Of a stretch of DNA of 8,828 nt, positions 1 to 5,860 are shown in pieces (the stretch's first letter is position 1; each line of letters begins with the position of its first letter). The notes beneath the pieces are model-generated. The model ran no database searches and was not told where the DNA came from. It saw only the letters and a list, made by a program, of their open reading frames with translations. Both the position numbers and the translations under genes were made by a program. This DNA comes from Candidatus Omnitrophota bacterium (GTDB lineage Bacteria; Omnitrophota; Gorgyraeia; Tantalellales; Tantalellaceae), in the NCBI GenBank assembly GCA_030617085.1, contig JAUWWB010000037.1, positions 1 through 8,828 on the forward strand, in the 5' to 3' direction.

Positions 1-2
1 AA

Positions 3-38
3 GCAGGATGACAGAGAAAAGCAGGACGACAGAAAAAA
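3..38. repeat. 18-bp tandem direct repeat upstream of rpsH
   Basis: Two adjacent 18-bp units, GCAGGATGACAGAGAAAA at 3-20 and GCAGGACGACAGAAAAAA at 21-38, match at 16 of 18 positions. They lie in the non-coding leader before rpsH. The window edge cuts the region, so there may be more units to the left. The gene usually found upstream (rpsN, uS14) is not visible in these 91 bases. Confidence 0.6.
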
Positions 39-91
39 GTTCGTAGTTTGGATTGGCGTTGTTTTTGAGCATGGATTAAGGAGAAAAAGAG

Positions 92-490
92 ATGAGTGTT
101 TCGGATTTGATCGCGGATCAGTTGACTGTTATACGGAATGGGATAAGGGTCGGGAAAAAGACGGTTATCATAAAAAGGTCCGGATCCCTTGAAGGCATCA
201 TGGAGATAATAAAGAACGAAGGGTTCATCGAGAACTACAGGGTCATCGAAGACAACAAGCAGGGGCAGATAAAGGTCTATTTAAAGTATCTTGATGACGG
301 GACCCCGGTAATGGAAGAGCTCAAGCGCGTTTCAAAGTCGGGGCGCCGGGAATATGTCCCGACGAAGAAGATAAGAAGCGTAATGGGCGGGGTCGGTATC
401 GCGATCCTCTCCACCAGCAAAGGGCTCATGACCGGTAAGGAAGCGAAGGCCAAGGGCGTAGGCGGAGAGATCCTCTGCCAGGTGTGGTAA
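92..490 (+). CDS. rpsH: Small ribosomal subunit protein uS8
   Basis: This 132-aa protein is uS8, a primary 16S rRNA-binding protein of the 30S subunit platform. The N-terminus (SDLIADQLTVIRNG, residues 4-17) matches the family's SDPIADMLTRIRN block, though the usual proline is Leu6. The C-terminal half carries the family core VGIAILSTSKGLMT (residues 101-114) and ends in GGEILCQVW, close to the usual GGEIICYVA. Length is normal for bacterial uS8. The ATG at 92 follows AAGGAG at 78-83 with an 8-nt spacer. In E. coli, S8 is the translational repressor of the spc operon. Whether that holds here cannot be told, since the rplN-rplX-rplE region lies outside the window. Confidence 0.97.
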   Translation: MSVSDLIADQLTVIRNGIRVGKKTVIIKRSGSLEGIMEIIKNEGFIENYRVIEDNKQGQIKVYLKYLDDGTPVMEELKRVSKSGRREYVPTKKIRSVMGGVGIAILSTSKGLMTGKEAKAKGVGGEILCQVW

Positions 491-508
491 TTAGGGTTCC
501 CCTGGAGG

Positions 509-526
509 CATGGGGCATGCCCCATG
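509..526. repeat. Perfect 18-bp palindrome in the rpsH-rplF gap
   Basis: CATGGGGCATGCCCCATG is its own exact reverse complement. It sits between the rpsH stop (490) and the rplF Shine-Dalgarno (544-548). It is one GGGGCAT heptad followed by its inverse with no spacer, the same heptad family found as longer inverted arrays between rpsK and rpsD (6874-6951). No T-run follows, so it is not a typical intrinsic terminator. Confidence 0.75.
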
Positions 527-555
527 TCGGGCACGAAAAAAATAGGAGAACATAA

Positions 556-1092
556 ATGTCCAGAGTCGGAAGACGGCCGGTAGATATCCCGGACGGGATA
601 AAGGTCGAGATAGATGGGAACAAGGTAAAGCTTGAGGGTAAAGGTAAGACGCTTGAGCATGTTATCCCTGACGGATTTACGGCCGAGGTAAGGGATAAGA
701 CCATTATGATCCGGAGACCGTCCGATTCCCGTATTCACCGGGCGCTGCACGGCACCACCAGAAGCCTTATACAGAATATGGTCACGGGGCTTAAGGATGG
801 TTTTCAGAAGAAGCTTCAGATCCAGGGAGTCGGTTATAAAGCCCAGGTAAAAGGTAAAGCGCTGGTCCTGGACCTCGGTTTTTCCCACAGCGTAAATTAT
901 ACGCCGCCTGAAGACGTGACGGTGGAAACCCCGAGTGCCACGGAGATAGTCGTGAAAGGTATAGACAAGCAGAAAGTCGGCGCGGTCGCGGCGGAGATAC
1001 GGGATTACTATCCCCCGGAACCCTATAAGGGCAAGGGCATCAGGCGCGAAGGTGAGTATGTAAGGCAGAAGCAGGGCAAGAGCATAGCTTAA
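556..1092 (+). CDS. rplF: Large ribosomal subunit protein uL6
   Basis: This 178-aa protein is uL6, a two-domain 50S protein near the sarcin-ricin loop and the factor-binding site. The N-terminus MSRVGRRPVDIPDGI (residues 1-15) is the family start, and the length is typical. The central segment with QIQGVGYKAQVKG (residues 88-100) and the C-terminal signature PPEPYKGKGIRREGEYVR (residues 153-170), followed by a lysine/glutamine tail, are diagnostic of bacterial uL6. The ATG at 556 follows AGGAG at 544-548 with 7 nt between. It sits in the conserved rpsH-rplF-rplR order. Confidence 0.97.
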   Translation: MSRVGRRPVDIPDGIKVEIDGNKVKLEGKGKTLEHVIPDGFTAEVRDKTIMIRRPSDSRIHRALHGTTRSLIQNMVTGLKDGFQKKLQIQGVGYKAQVKGKALVLDLGFSHSVNYTPPEDVTVETPSATEIVVKGIDKQKVGAVAAEIRDYYPPEPYKGKGIRREGEYVRQKQGKSIA

Positions 1093-1110
1093 CGCGGATT
1101 TACACGGATT
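1091..1110. repeat. Two decamers of the ACRCGGATT repeat
   Basis: AACGCGGATT (1091-1100) and TACACGGATT (1101-1110) are adjacent 10-bp units that begin inside the rplF stop codon (1090-1092). Related units occur at 2220-2239 between rpsE and rplO. A degenerate inverted segment (AATTGCGTGAATT, about 1120-1132) follows, but the pairing is weak. Confidence 0.6.
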
Positions 1111-1151
1111 ATTTTTGTTGAATTGCGTGAATTATTAAATAAGGGAACGAG

Positions 1152-1514
1152 ATGGATAAGATAGAAAGAAGGAACAGGCGTAAGAAATCGATAAGGAAAA
1201 AGATTATCGGGATCCCCGAAAGGCCCCGGATGTGCGTGCACAAGAGCAACAGGACCATTTACGTGCAGATCATCGACGATGTGGAGGGCAGGACGTTATG
1301 CGGTTTGTCTACCGGGGGGCTGGGGACAGGGGAAAAGATGAACGCCTATACGCGCAAGAACATGAACTTTGCCCGGGCGCTTGGAGATGGGATAGCCAGG
1401 GCCGCTGCCGAAAAAGGGATAGAGAAAGTCGTGTTTGACAGATCCGGCTATCGTTACCACGGCGTTGTAAAGGCCCTGGCCGACGCGGCCAGGAAGGGTG
1501 GACTGCAGTTTTAG
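1152..1514 (+). CDS. rplR: Large ribosomal subunit protein uL18
   Basis: This 120-aa protein is uL18, which binds 5S rRNA and helps place it in the central protuberance of the 50S subunit. The N-terminal 20 residues are very basic (ERRNRRKKSIRKK), as expected for the rRNA-binding tail. They are followed by the core GIPERPRMCVHKSNRTIYVQ (residues 20-39). The C-terminal block FDRSGYRYHGVVKALADAAR (residues 95-114) and the end GGLQF are the family signature. Length is normal. The ATG at 1152 follows AAGGGA at 1141-1146, a moderate ribosome binding site. Confidence 0.97.
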   Translation: MDKIERRNRRKKSIRKKIIGIPERPRMCVHKSNRTIYVQIIDDVEGRTLCGLSTGGLGTGEKMNAYTRKNMNFARALGDGIARAAAEKGIEKVVFDRSGYRYHGVVKALADAARKGGLQF

Positions 1515-1527
1515 TGGGTGATAGAGA

Positions 1528-1617
1528 GCATATTTAATTGTAACGGAATTTCAATAATTTGTGGTGATTGATTGTAATTGATGGTAATTGATTGTAGTTG
1601 GTATTAATTTATCAGCA
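1528..1617. repeat. ATKGTAATTG decamer element, short copy (before rpsE)
   Basis: Consecutive 10-bp units lie at 1561-1610: ATTGTAATTG (1571-1580), ATGGTAATTG (1581-1590) and ATTGTAGTTG (1591-1600) are clear, and the flanking ones are degraded. The left edge GCATATTTAATTG (1528-1540) and right edge TTATCAGCA (1609-1617) both recur at the ends of the decamer element between rpoA and rplQ (8619-8799). This supports one dispersed element family with defined ends. The element ends about 6 bp before the rpsE Shine-Dalgarno. Confidence 0.65.
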
Positions 1618-1622
1618 GGAAC

Positions 1623-1628
1623 AGGAGG
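1623..1628 (+). promoter_or_regulatory. Shine-Dalgarno AGGAGG that fixes the rpsE start
   Basis: AGGAGG lies 4 nt before ATG 1633. An in-frame TTG at 1588 would add 15 residues, but they would be translated from the ATKGTAATTG repeat and from this ribosome binding site itself. ATG 1633 is therefore the supported start. Confidence 0.85.
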
Positions 1629-1632
1629 ACGG

Positions 1633-2217
1633 ATGCCGAACGAGGAAAAGAAGGATATAGGCGCGCCTGAGCGGAAAGAAGCGGCGGCTCCGGGCAGGGA
1701 AGGCGCCCCGAAGGAAGCCAGGAAAACCGGAAGGAAGAAGCGGGGAGCTCCGGTCCGCCGGAAAGCGGCGGAGAAGGGCGAAGGTGAGGGTATAGAGCGC
1801 GTTGTAAAGATAAACAGGGTATCCAAAGTCGTCAAGGGCGGCAAGAACTTCTCGTTCAGCGCCCTGGTCGTCACCGGTGACGGAAAAGGCCGCGTTGGCA
1901 TAGGCTTCGGGAAATCCAACGAAGTGGTTGGAGCGATAAAGAAGGGGACGGTAAAAGCAAATCGAAATCTTTTTAAGGTAAACATGCGGGGGGATACGAT
2001 CCCACATGAAGTCATAGGTGAGTTTAAGGCGTCAAGGGTGCTCCTGAAACCTGCCGGGCCGGGTACCGGAGTGATCGCCGGCGGGCCGGTGAGGGCCCTG
2101 TGCGACGCGGCAGGGATCAAGAACATCCTCGCGAAGAGCCTCGGTTCCAGGAACGCCATAAACGTCGTCAGGGCTACCATGGAGGGGTTCAAGGGGCTGC
2201 GGTTGCGGAGAAGATAG
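1633..2217 (+). CDS. rpsE: Small ribosomal subunit protein uS5
   Basis: This 194-aa protein is uS5, a 30S protein at the mRNA entry side that contributes to decoding accuracy. The first 52 residues or so are a low-complexity, Lys/Arg/Glu/Ala/Gly-rich extension, longer than in E. coli S5 (about 166 aa in all). The conserved core begins at IERVVKINRVSKVVKGGKNF (residues 54-73) and continues with SALVVTGDGKGRVGIGFGKS (76-95), the double-stranded-RNA-binding-like domain. The C-terminal domain contains GTGVIAGGPVRALCDAAGI (144-162) and KSLGSRNAINVVRATMEG (168-185), both typical. The usual glycine/alanine/proline-rich loop of the GKAxEVP type reads GKSNEVVGA here. ATG 1633 is chosen over an upstream TTG because of the adjacent AGGAGG. 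The next ribosomal gene, rpmD, is absent. Confidence 0.96.
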   Translation: MPNEEKKDIGAPERKEAAAPGREGAPKEARKTGRKKRGAPVRRKAAEKGEGEGIERVVKINRVSKVVKGGKNFSFSALVVTGDGKGRVGIGFGKSNEVVGAIKKGTVKANRNLFKVNMRGDTIPHEVIGEFKASRVLLKPAGPGTGVIAGGPVRALCDAAGIKNILAKSLGSRNAINVVRATMEGFKGLRLRRR

Positions 2218-2219
2218 AG

Positions 2220-2239
2220 GACACGGATTGAAACGGATT
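2220..2239. repeat. Two ACACGGATT-type decamers where rpmD would be
   Basis: GACACGGATT (2220-2229) and GAAACGGATT (2230-2239) form a two-unit tandem repeat of the family seen at 1091-1110. They fill most of the 40-bp gap between rpsE and rplO. The gap is far too short for rpmD (about 60 codons). Confidence 0.65.
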
Positions 2240-2244
2240 TACGA

Positions 2245-2251
2245 AGAGGTG
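2245..2251 (+). promoter_or_regulatory. Ribosome binding site deciding the rplO start
   Basis: AGAGGTG is 6 nt before ATG 2258. An in-frame TTG at 2228 would extend the protein by 10 residues, but that stretch is read from the ACACGGATT repeat. The ATG is preferred. Confidence 0.7.
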
Positions 2252-2257
2252 CTAAAG

Positions 2258-2716
2258 ATGGTTTTGAAGACAGAGGATATAGGGAAGCCACGGGACATTA
2301 AGGGGAACAGTAAGCGCAAGGGGCGCGGTATCGGGTCGGGGCGCGGGAAGACCAGCGGACGCGGCCATAAAGGCGCGAAGTCCAGGTCCGGGGGAGGCAC
2401 ATACACCCCGGGATTTGAAGGCGGGCAGATGCCGTTCATCAGGCGTGTTCCGAAACGAGGCTTCACGAACAAGTTCAGAAGGGAAATTAGCATCGTCAAC
2501 ATCGCCACTTTGCAGAAGGCCGATCTGGTCGAGGAAGGGATGGTCATTGACAAGGATTTTTTGATCGCCAACAGGATCCTCAGGAAAAAGAGGCTGCCGT
2601 TCAAGGTTCTGGGCAAGGGAAAATTGCGCAAGGCGATAACGGTAAAGGCCAACTCGTTCTCCGCTTCCGCCAGGAAGAGCATTGAAGAGGCGGGGGGGAA
2701 GGTGGAGTTGGTTTAG
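2258..2716 (+). CDS. rplO: Large ribosomal subunit protein uL15
   Basis: This 152-aa protein is uL15, which has a long basic tail that threads into 23S rRNA and assembles late in 50S formation. The tail signature KGRGIGSGRGKTSGRGHKGA (residues 21-40) followed by KSRSGG is diagnostic. GFEGGQMPFIRRVPKRGFTN (52-71) is the conserved second block. The C-terminus has KANSFSASARKSIEEAGGKV (130-149), the family's closing signature. Length is typical. The TAG stop at 2714-2716 is also the first three bases of a TAGGTGW heptad array that runs to the secY ribosome binding site. The gene is directly followed by secY, as in most bacteria. Confidence 0.97.
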   Translation: MVLKTEDIGKPRDIKGNSKRKGRGIGSGRGKTSGRGHKGAKSRSGGGTYTPGFEGGQMPFIRRVPKRGFTNKFRREISIVNIATLQKADLVEEGMVIDKDFLIANRILRKKRLPFKVLGKGKLRKAITVKANSFSASARKSIEEAGGKVELV

Positions 2717-2748
2717 GTGTTAGGTGATAGGTTTTAGGTGATAGGTGA
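2714..2748. repeat. Five-unit TAGGTGA heptad array, rplO-secY gap
   Basis: Five successive 7-bp units start at 2714, 2721, 2728, 2735 and 2742: TAGGTGT, TAGGTGA, TAGGTTT, TAGGTGA, TAGGTGA. The first TAG is the rplO stop codon. The last two bases of the array fall inside GAGGAG (2747-2752), the secY Shine-Dalgarno. The same heptad family forms the long inverted repeat between rpmJ and rpsM. Confidence 0.8.
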
Positions 2749-2758
2749 GGAGTAAGAG

Positions 2759-4108
2759 GTGTTTGAAGCGTTCGCGAATATTTTTAAGATACCGGATCTG
2801 AAAAAGAAGGTGCTGTTCACGCTCGGGCTGGTGGCGGTGTACAGGATCGGGGCTTTTGTGCCGACGCCCGGCATAGACGGGGCCCGCCTGGCGCAGTTCT
2901 TTGACAACATTGCCAGGACACAGGGCGGGACGCTGCTCGGCATAATGAACATGTTTTCCGGGGGCGCGATGCAAAAACTGACCATATTTGCCCTCGGCAT
3001 CATGCCTTACATTTCCGCTTCGATCATCCTGCAGCTTTTGACGACCGTTGTTCCCGCCCTGGAGCGCCTTGCCAGGCAGGGCGAGGAAGGCCGCAAAGCG
3101 ATAACACAGTATACAAGGTACGGAACCGTTGTTCTGTCCGTCATACAGTCGTTTTTCATCGCCATGTGGCTGGAGAACCCCGCGCATTTTCAGGGCATGC
3201 AGATAGTCCAGTTTCCCGGCTGGTGGTTCCGGCTGCTGACGGTGATCACCCTTACTACCGGGACCGCGTTTATCATGTGGCTCGGCGAACAGATACAGGA
3301 GAAGGGCATCGGCAACGGCATTTCCCTGATAATCACTGCCGGTATTATCTCGAGGCTGCCCGCGGCGGTGATACAGCTTGTTTCGCTGACCGGTGCGGGC
3401 GTCCGCGGAGAGGCCCAGATAGACGCGTTCAAGCTCGTTTTTCTCGGCTTAATGTTCATAGGGGTTATCGTGGCGGTAGTCCTCATCACCCAGGGGCAGA
3501 GAAAGATACCGATCCAGTACGCTAAAAGGGTTGTCGGCCGGAGGATGTACGGGGGACAGAGCACGTATATACCACTCAGGGTCAACCAGAGCGGAGTAAT
3601 ACCGATCATCTTCGCGCAGTCGATCATATTGTTCCCGGCGACCATTGCCGGGTTTATCCCGAACAGGGCCCTGCAGAGCCTGGCGGGCTCTCTGATGATG
3701 GGAAGGCCGCTGTACTACGTTATGTATTCGCTGCTTATACTTTTTTTCTGCTACTTTTACGCGGCTATTACATTCAACCCGGTTGACATGGCCAATAACA
3801 TGAAAAGGTTCGGGGGGTTCGTCCCGGGCATAAGGCCGGGCCGGCAGACCGCGGAGCACCTGGATTTTATAATGACCCGGATAACGCTGCCGGGGGCCAT
3901 TTTCCTTACGATCATAGCGGTCCTGCCGGGCGTTATCAACAGCCAGATCGGTATCCCTTTTCTTGTTGCCAGCTTTTTCGGCGGGACGGGGCTGTTGATC
4001 ATCGTGGGTGTAATGCTGGATACCATGAGGCAGATCGAGTCGCATATGCTCATGCGCCATTACGAGGGATTCATGAAAAAGGGAAGAGTAAGGGGGCGGT
4101 TGGGATGA
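2759..4108 (+). CDS. secY: Protein translocase subunit SecY
   Basis: This 449-aa inner-membrane protein is the pore of the Sec translocon, working with SecE, SecG and SecA or the ribosome. Ten hydrophobic segments can be seen at about residues 18-36, 74-96, 119-139, 158-175, 184-207, 224-243, 278-300, 317-338, 374-392 and 400-420, as expected for the family. Conserved motifs include YRIGAFVPTPGID (28-40), GIMPYISASIILQL (80-93), WLGEQIQEKGIGNGISL (174-190), the cytosolic loop QYAKRVVGRRMYGGQ (253-267) with LRVNQSGVIPIIFAQS (273-288), and NNMKRFGGFVPGIRPG (346-361). The start is GTG at 2759, 6 nt after GAGGAG (2747-2752). The 3' end overlaps adk by 4 bp (ATGA), suggesting translational coupling. 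Confidence 0.97.
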   Translation: MFEAFANIFKIPDLKKKVLFTLGLVAVYRIGAFVPTPGIDGARLAQFFDNIARTQGGTLLGIMNMFSGGAMQKLTIFALGIMPYISASIILQLLTTVVPALERLARQGEEGRKAITQYTRYGTVVLSVIQSFFIAMWLENPAHFQGMQIVQFPGWWFRLLTVITLTTGTAFIMWLGEQIQEKGIGNGISLIITAGIISRLPAAVIQLVSLTGAGVRGEAQIDAFKLVFLGLMFIGVIVAVVLITQGQRKIPIQYAKRVVGRRMYGGQSTYIPLRVNQSGVIPIIFAQSIILFPATIAGFIPNRALQSLAGSLMMGRPLYYVMYSLLILFFCYFYAAITFNPVDMANNMKRFGGFVPGIRPGRQTAEHLDFIMTRITLPGAIFLTIIAVLPGVINSQIGIPFLVASFFGGTGLLIIVGVMLDTMRQIESHMLMRHYEGFMKKGRVRGRLG

Positions 4109-4800
4109 CGAAAGAGGGACAGATCAACCTGGTCCTTCTGGGCCCGCCCGGCGCGGGTAAGGGGACGCTGGCCGGATTCATGGTCAAGGCGTACCGCTTT
4201 CTGCACATTTCCACGGGAGACATGCTTCGCGAGGCGGTAAAGAAAGGCAGCGAGCTTGGAAAAGAGATCCAGCGCTACATGAACTCCGGGGAGCTCGTGC
4301 CTGATAAGATAGTGACCCGGACCGTCATCGACCGCATGAGTAAGCCGGATGCCGCGTACGGGGTTATCCTTGACGGTTATCCCCGGACCCGGACTCAGGC
4401 GGGATCGCTTGACGAACTGTTGAACAGCGGGAACCGGTCCCTGGACGCGGTGCTGTATTTCAAAACGTCCGAGGAAGTGGCCGTAAAAAGGCTTTCGGGC
4501 CGCCTGGTATGCCCGAGGTGCGGGAGAAATTACCATGTGACGAATATCCCCCCGAAAAAAGAGGGGATCTGCGACACGTGCGCCGTGGGGCTTATACAGC
4601 GCGCCGACGACAGGCCTGAAACGGTAAGGAACAGGTTTTCTGTGTACGAACAGCGCACGAAAGACCTCATCGCGTATTACGAGGAAAAAGGCCTGCTGCG
4701 GGAGTTTAGCGGTGACCGCACGGCCGAACAGCTCTTTGAAGATATAGACAGCTTTCTACGAAGCGAAGGCCTGATCGATGACGATCCTTACGAGGGATGA
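4105..4800 (+). CDS. adk: Adenylate kinase, zinc-binding LID type
   Basis: This 231-aa cytosolic enzyme interconverts ATP + AMP and 2 ADP. The P-loop is GPPGAGKGT at residues 13-21 with catalytic Lys19. STGDMLR (36-42) and LDGYPRT (89-95) are AMP-site motifs; GYPRT replaces the commoner GFPRT. The LID domain has a four-cysteine zinc site, C136-x2-C139-x16-C156-x2-C159, as in Gram-positive and many other long-form enzymes but not E. coli. QRADDRPETVRNR (165-177) and VYEQRTKDLIAYYE (180-193) complete the core. The C-terminus runs about 10-15 residues beyond the usual end and overlaps the start of map by 23 bp. The ATG is embedded in the secY stop as ATGA. The secY-adk-map order is common in bacteria. 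Confidence 0.97.
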   Translation: MTKEGQINLVLLGPPGAGKGTLAGFMVKAYRFLHISTGDMLREAVKKGSELGKEIQRYMNSGELVPDKIVTRTVIDRMSKPDAAYGVILDGYPRTRTQAGSLDELLNSGNRSLDAVLYFKTSEEVAVKRLSGRLVCPRCGRNYHVTNIPPKKEGICDTCAVGLIQRADDRPETVRNRFSVYEQRTKDLIAYYEEKGLLREFSGDRTAEQLFEDIDSFLRSEGLIDDDPYEG

Positions 4801-5521
4801 GGACCTCCGCAAGATACGGGAATCCGGAAGGATCGTAAGGGAGATATTTTCTCTCGCGAAAAAGATAATAAGAGAAGGCCTTTCTACCGCGGAGCTGGAC
4901 CGGCAGATAGAGGAGGTTATCCGCAGCCGGGGAGCGGAGCCCGCGTTCAAGGGTTATAGGGAATACCCCGCTTCGATATGCGCCTCGGTCAACGAGGTCG
5001 TGGTTCACGGAATACCGTCGGATGAGGTCATCCTTGCCGAAGGCGATATCGTAGGGATAGACGTAGGGGTTAGGAAGAACGGATATTTTACTGATGGGGC
5101 GAGGACGTTCGCCGTAGGGAAGATCAGCCCGGCCGCGAACCGCCTGGTTGAGATCACCAGAGAAAGCCTGTCGGAAGGGATAAAAAAGGCAGTCGCCGGT
5201 AACAGGGTCTCGGACATATCGAACGCCATTCAGTCCGTAGCCCGGAGGGAAGGGCTTGAAGAGGTCAGGACGTTCGTTGGCCACGGGATAGGAAAGCGCC
5301 TTCACGAGTCGCCGGAGGTGCCGAACTGGGGTGAAAAAGGCAAGGGCCCCGTCCTCAAGGAAGGGCTTGTCCTAGCCATTGAGCCGATGGTCAACGCCGG
5401 TACCCGGAATGTCAGGATACTGCCGGACGGCTGGACGGCCGTGACCACGGACGGAAAGCTGTCGGCCCATTTTGAGGACACCGTCATAGTCGGACGAAAG
5501 AAAGCGGAGATAATAACATGA
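4778..5521 (+). CDS. map: Methionine aminopeptidase, type Ia
   Basis: This 247-aa enzyme removes the initiator methionine from nascent proteins. The pita-bread fold is recognised by its five metal ligands, Asp95 (GIDVG), Asp106 (FTDGA), His169 (VGHGIG), Glu202 (AIEPM) and Glu233 (HFEDT). The substrate-site histidines His77 (VVHGIP) and His176 (RLHE) are also present. All are shifted by exactly two from the E. coli enzyme numbering. There is no N-terminal SH3-like or zinc-finger extension, so it is type Ia. ATG 4778 lies inside the 3' end of adk, with GAAGG at 4765-4769 as a ribosome binding site. No later in-frame start would keep the conserved N-terminal helix (RDEDLRKIRESGRIV). The stop overlaps infA as ATGA. 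Confidence 0.97.
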   Translation: MTILTRDEDLRKIRESGRIVREIFSLAKKIIREGLSTAELDRQIEEVIRSRGAEPAFKGYREYPASICASVNEVVVHGIPSDEVILAEGDIVGIDVGVRKNGYFTDGARTFAVGKISPAANRLVEITRESLSEGIKKAVAGNRVSDISNAIQSVARREGLEEVRTFVGHGIGKRLHESPEVPNWGEKGKGPVLKEGLVLAIEPMVNAGTRNVRILPDGWTAVTTDGKLSAHFEDTVIVGRKKAEIIT

Positions 5522-5739
5522 GTCCAAAAGAAGAACCGATCGTTGCTGCAGGCGAGATAGTGGAGTGCCTGCCGAATGCCATGTTCAAGGTGCGGCTGGA
5601 AAACGGCCACATCGTGCTCGCTCATGTTTCGGGAAAAATGAGGATGTATTTTATCCGGATCGTGCCGGGCGATAAGGTAACCGTTGAGCTGTCGCCGTAC
5701 GACCTGGACAGGGGTAGGATAACACAAAGAGAAAAGTAG
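5518..5739 (+). CDS. infA: Translation initiation factor IF-1
   Basis: This 73-aa OB-fold protein binds the 30S A site during initiation. Almost the whole chain matches the family: GEIVECLPNAMFKVRLENGH (residues 12-31), VLAHVSGKMRMYFIRI (33-48) and PGDKVTVELSPYDLDRGRIT (50-69). The usual KMRKNFIRI is KMRMYFIRI here. The ATG is fused to the map stop (ATGA), and rpmJ begins only 2 bp after the infA stop. The map-infA-rpmJ linkage is widespread in bacteria. Confidence 0.97.
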   Translation: MSPKEEPIVAAGEIVECLPNAMFKVRLENGHIVLAHVSGKMRMYFIRIVPGDKVTVELSPYDLDRGRITQREK

Positions 5740-5741
5740 CC

Positions 5742-5855
5742 ATGAAAGTAAGACCAAGTGTGAGAAAGATGTGCGCGGACTGCAAGATCGTGAAAAGAAA
5801 AGGCGTAGTAAGGGTGATTTGCAAGAATCCGAAGCACAAGCAGAGGCAGGGGTGA
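5742..5855 (+). CDS. rpmJ: Large ribosomal subunit protein bL36, zinc type
   Basis: This 37-aa protein is bL36, which binds 23S rRNA near the base of the L7/L12 stalk region. Translation from ATG 5742 starts MKVRPSVRKMCADCKIVKRK and ends ICKNPKHKQRQG, a near-canonical bL36. The zinc ligands Cys11, Cys14, Cys27 and His32 are all present, so this is the C+ form rather than the zinc-free paralogue. It starts 2 bp after infA. Only a weak purine-rich ribosome binding site (around 5726-5736, inside infA) is seen, so translation may be coupled to infA. Confidence 0.95.
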   Translation: MKVRPSVRKMCADCKIVKRKGVVRVICKNPKHKQRQG

Positions 5856-5860
5856 GGAAA

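Noticed and set aside
1..91. Promoter or end of rpsN upstream of rpsH
   Set aside because: No recognisable -35/-10 pair or uS14 C-terminal sequence. Only an 18-bp direct repeat and the rpsH ribosome binding site can be supported.
277..888. Minus-strand open frame across rpsH and rplF
   Set aside because: Antisense to two conserved ribosomal genes, with no family resemblance.
1588..1632. Upstream TTG start for rpsE
   Set aside because: The added 15 residues are encoded by the repeat and the ribosome binding site. ATG 1633 has AGGAGG directly upstream.
1551..2291. Long open frame on the minus strand opposite rpsE
   Set aside because: It is antisense to a clear uS5 gene, extends into the repeats at both ends, and has no recognisable domain. 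It is a shadow of the GC-rich coding strand.
3449..4060. Minus-strand open frame opposite secY
   Set aside because: Antisense to conserved SecY; the sequence is a low-complexity charged shadow with no domain.
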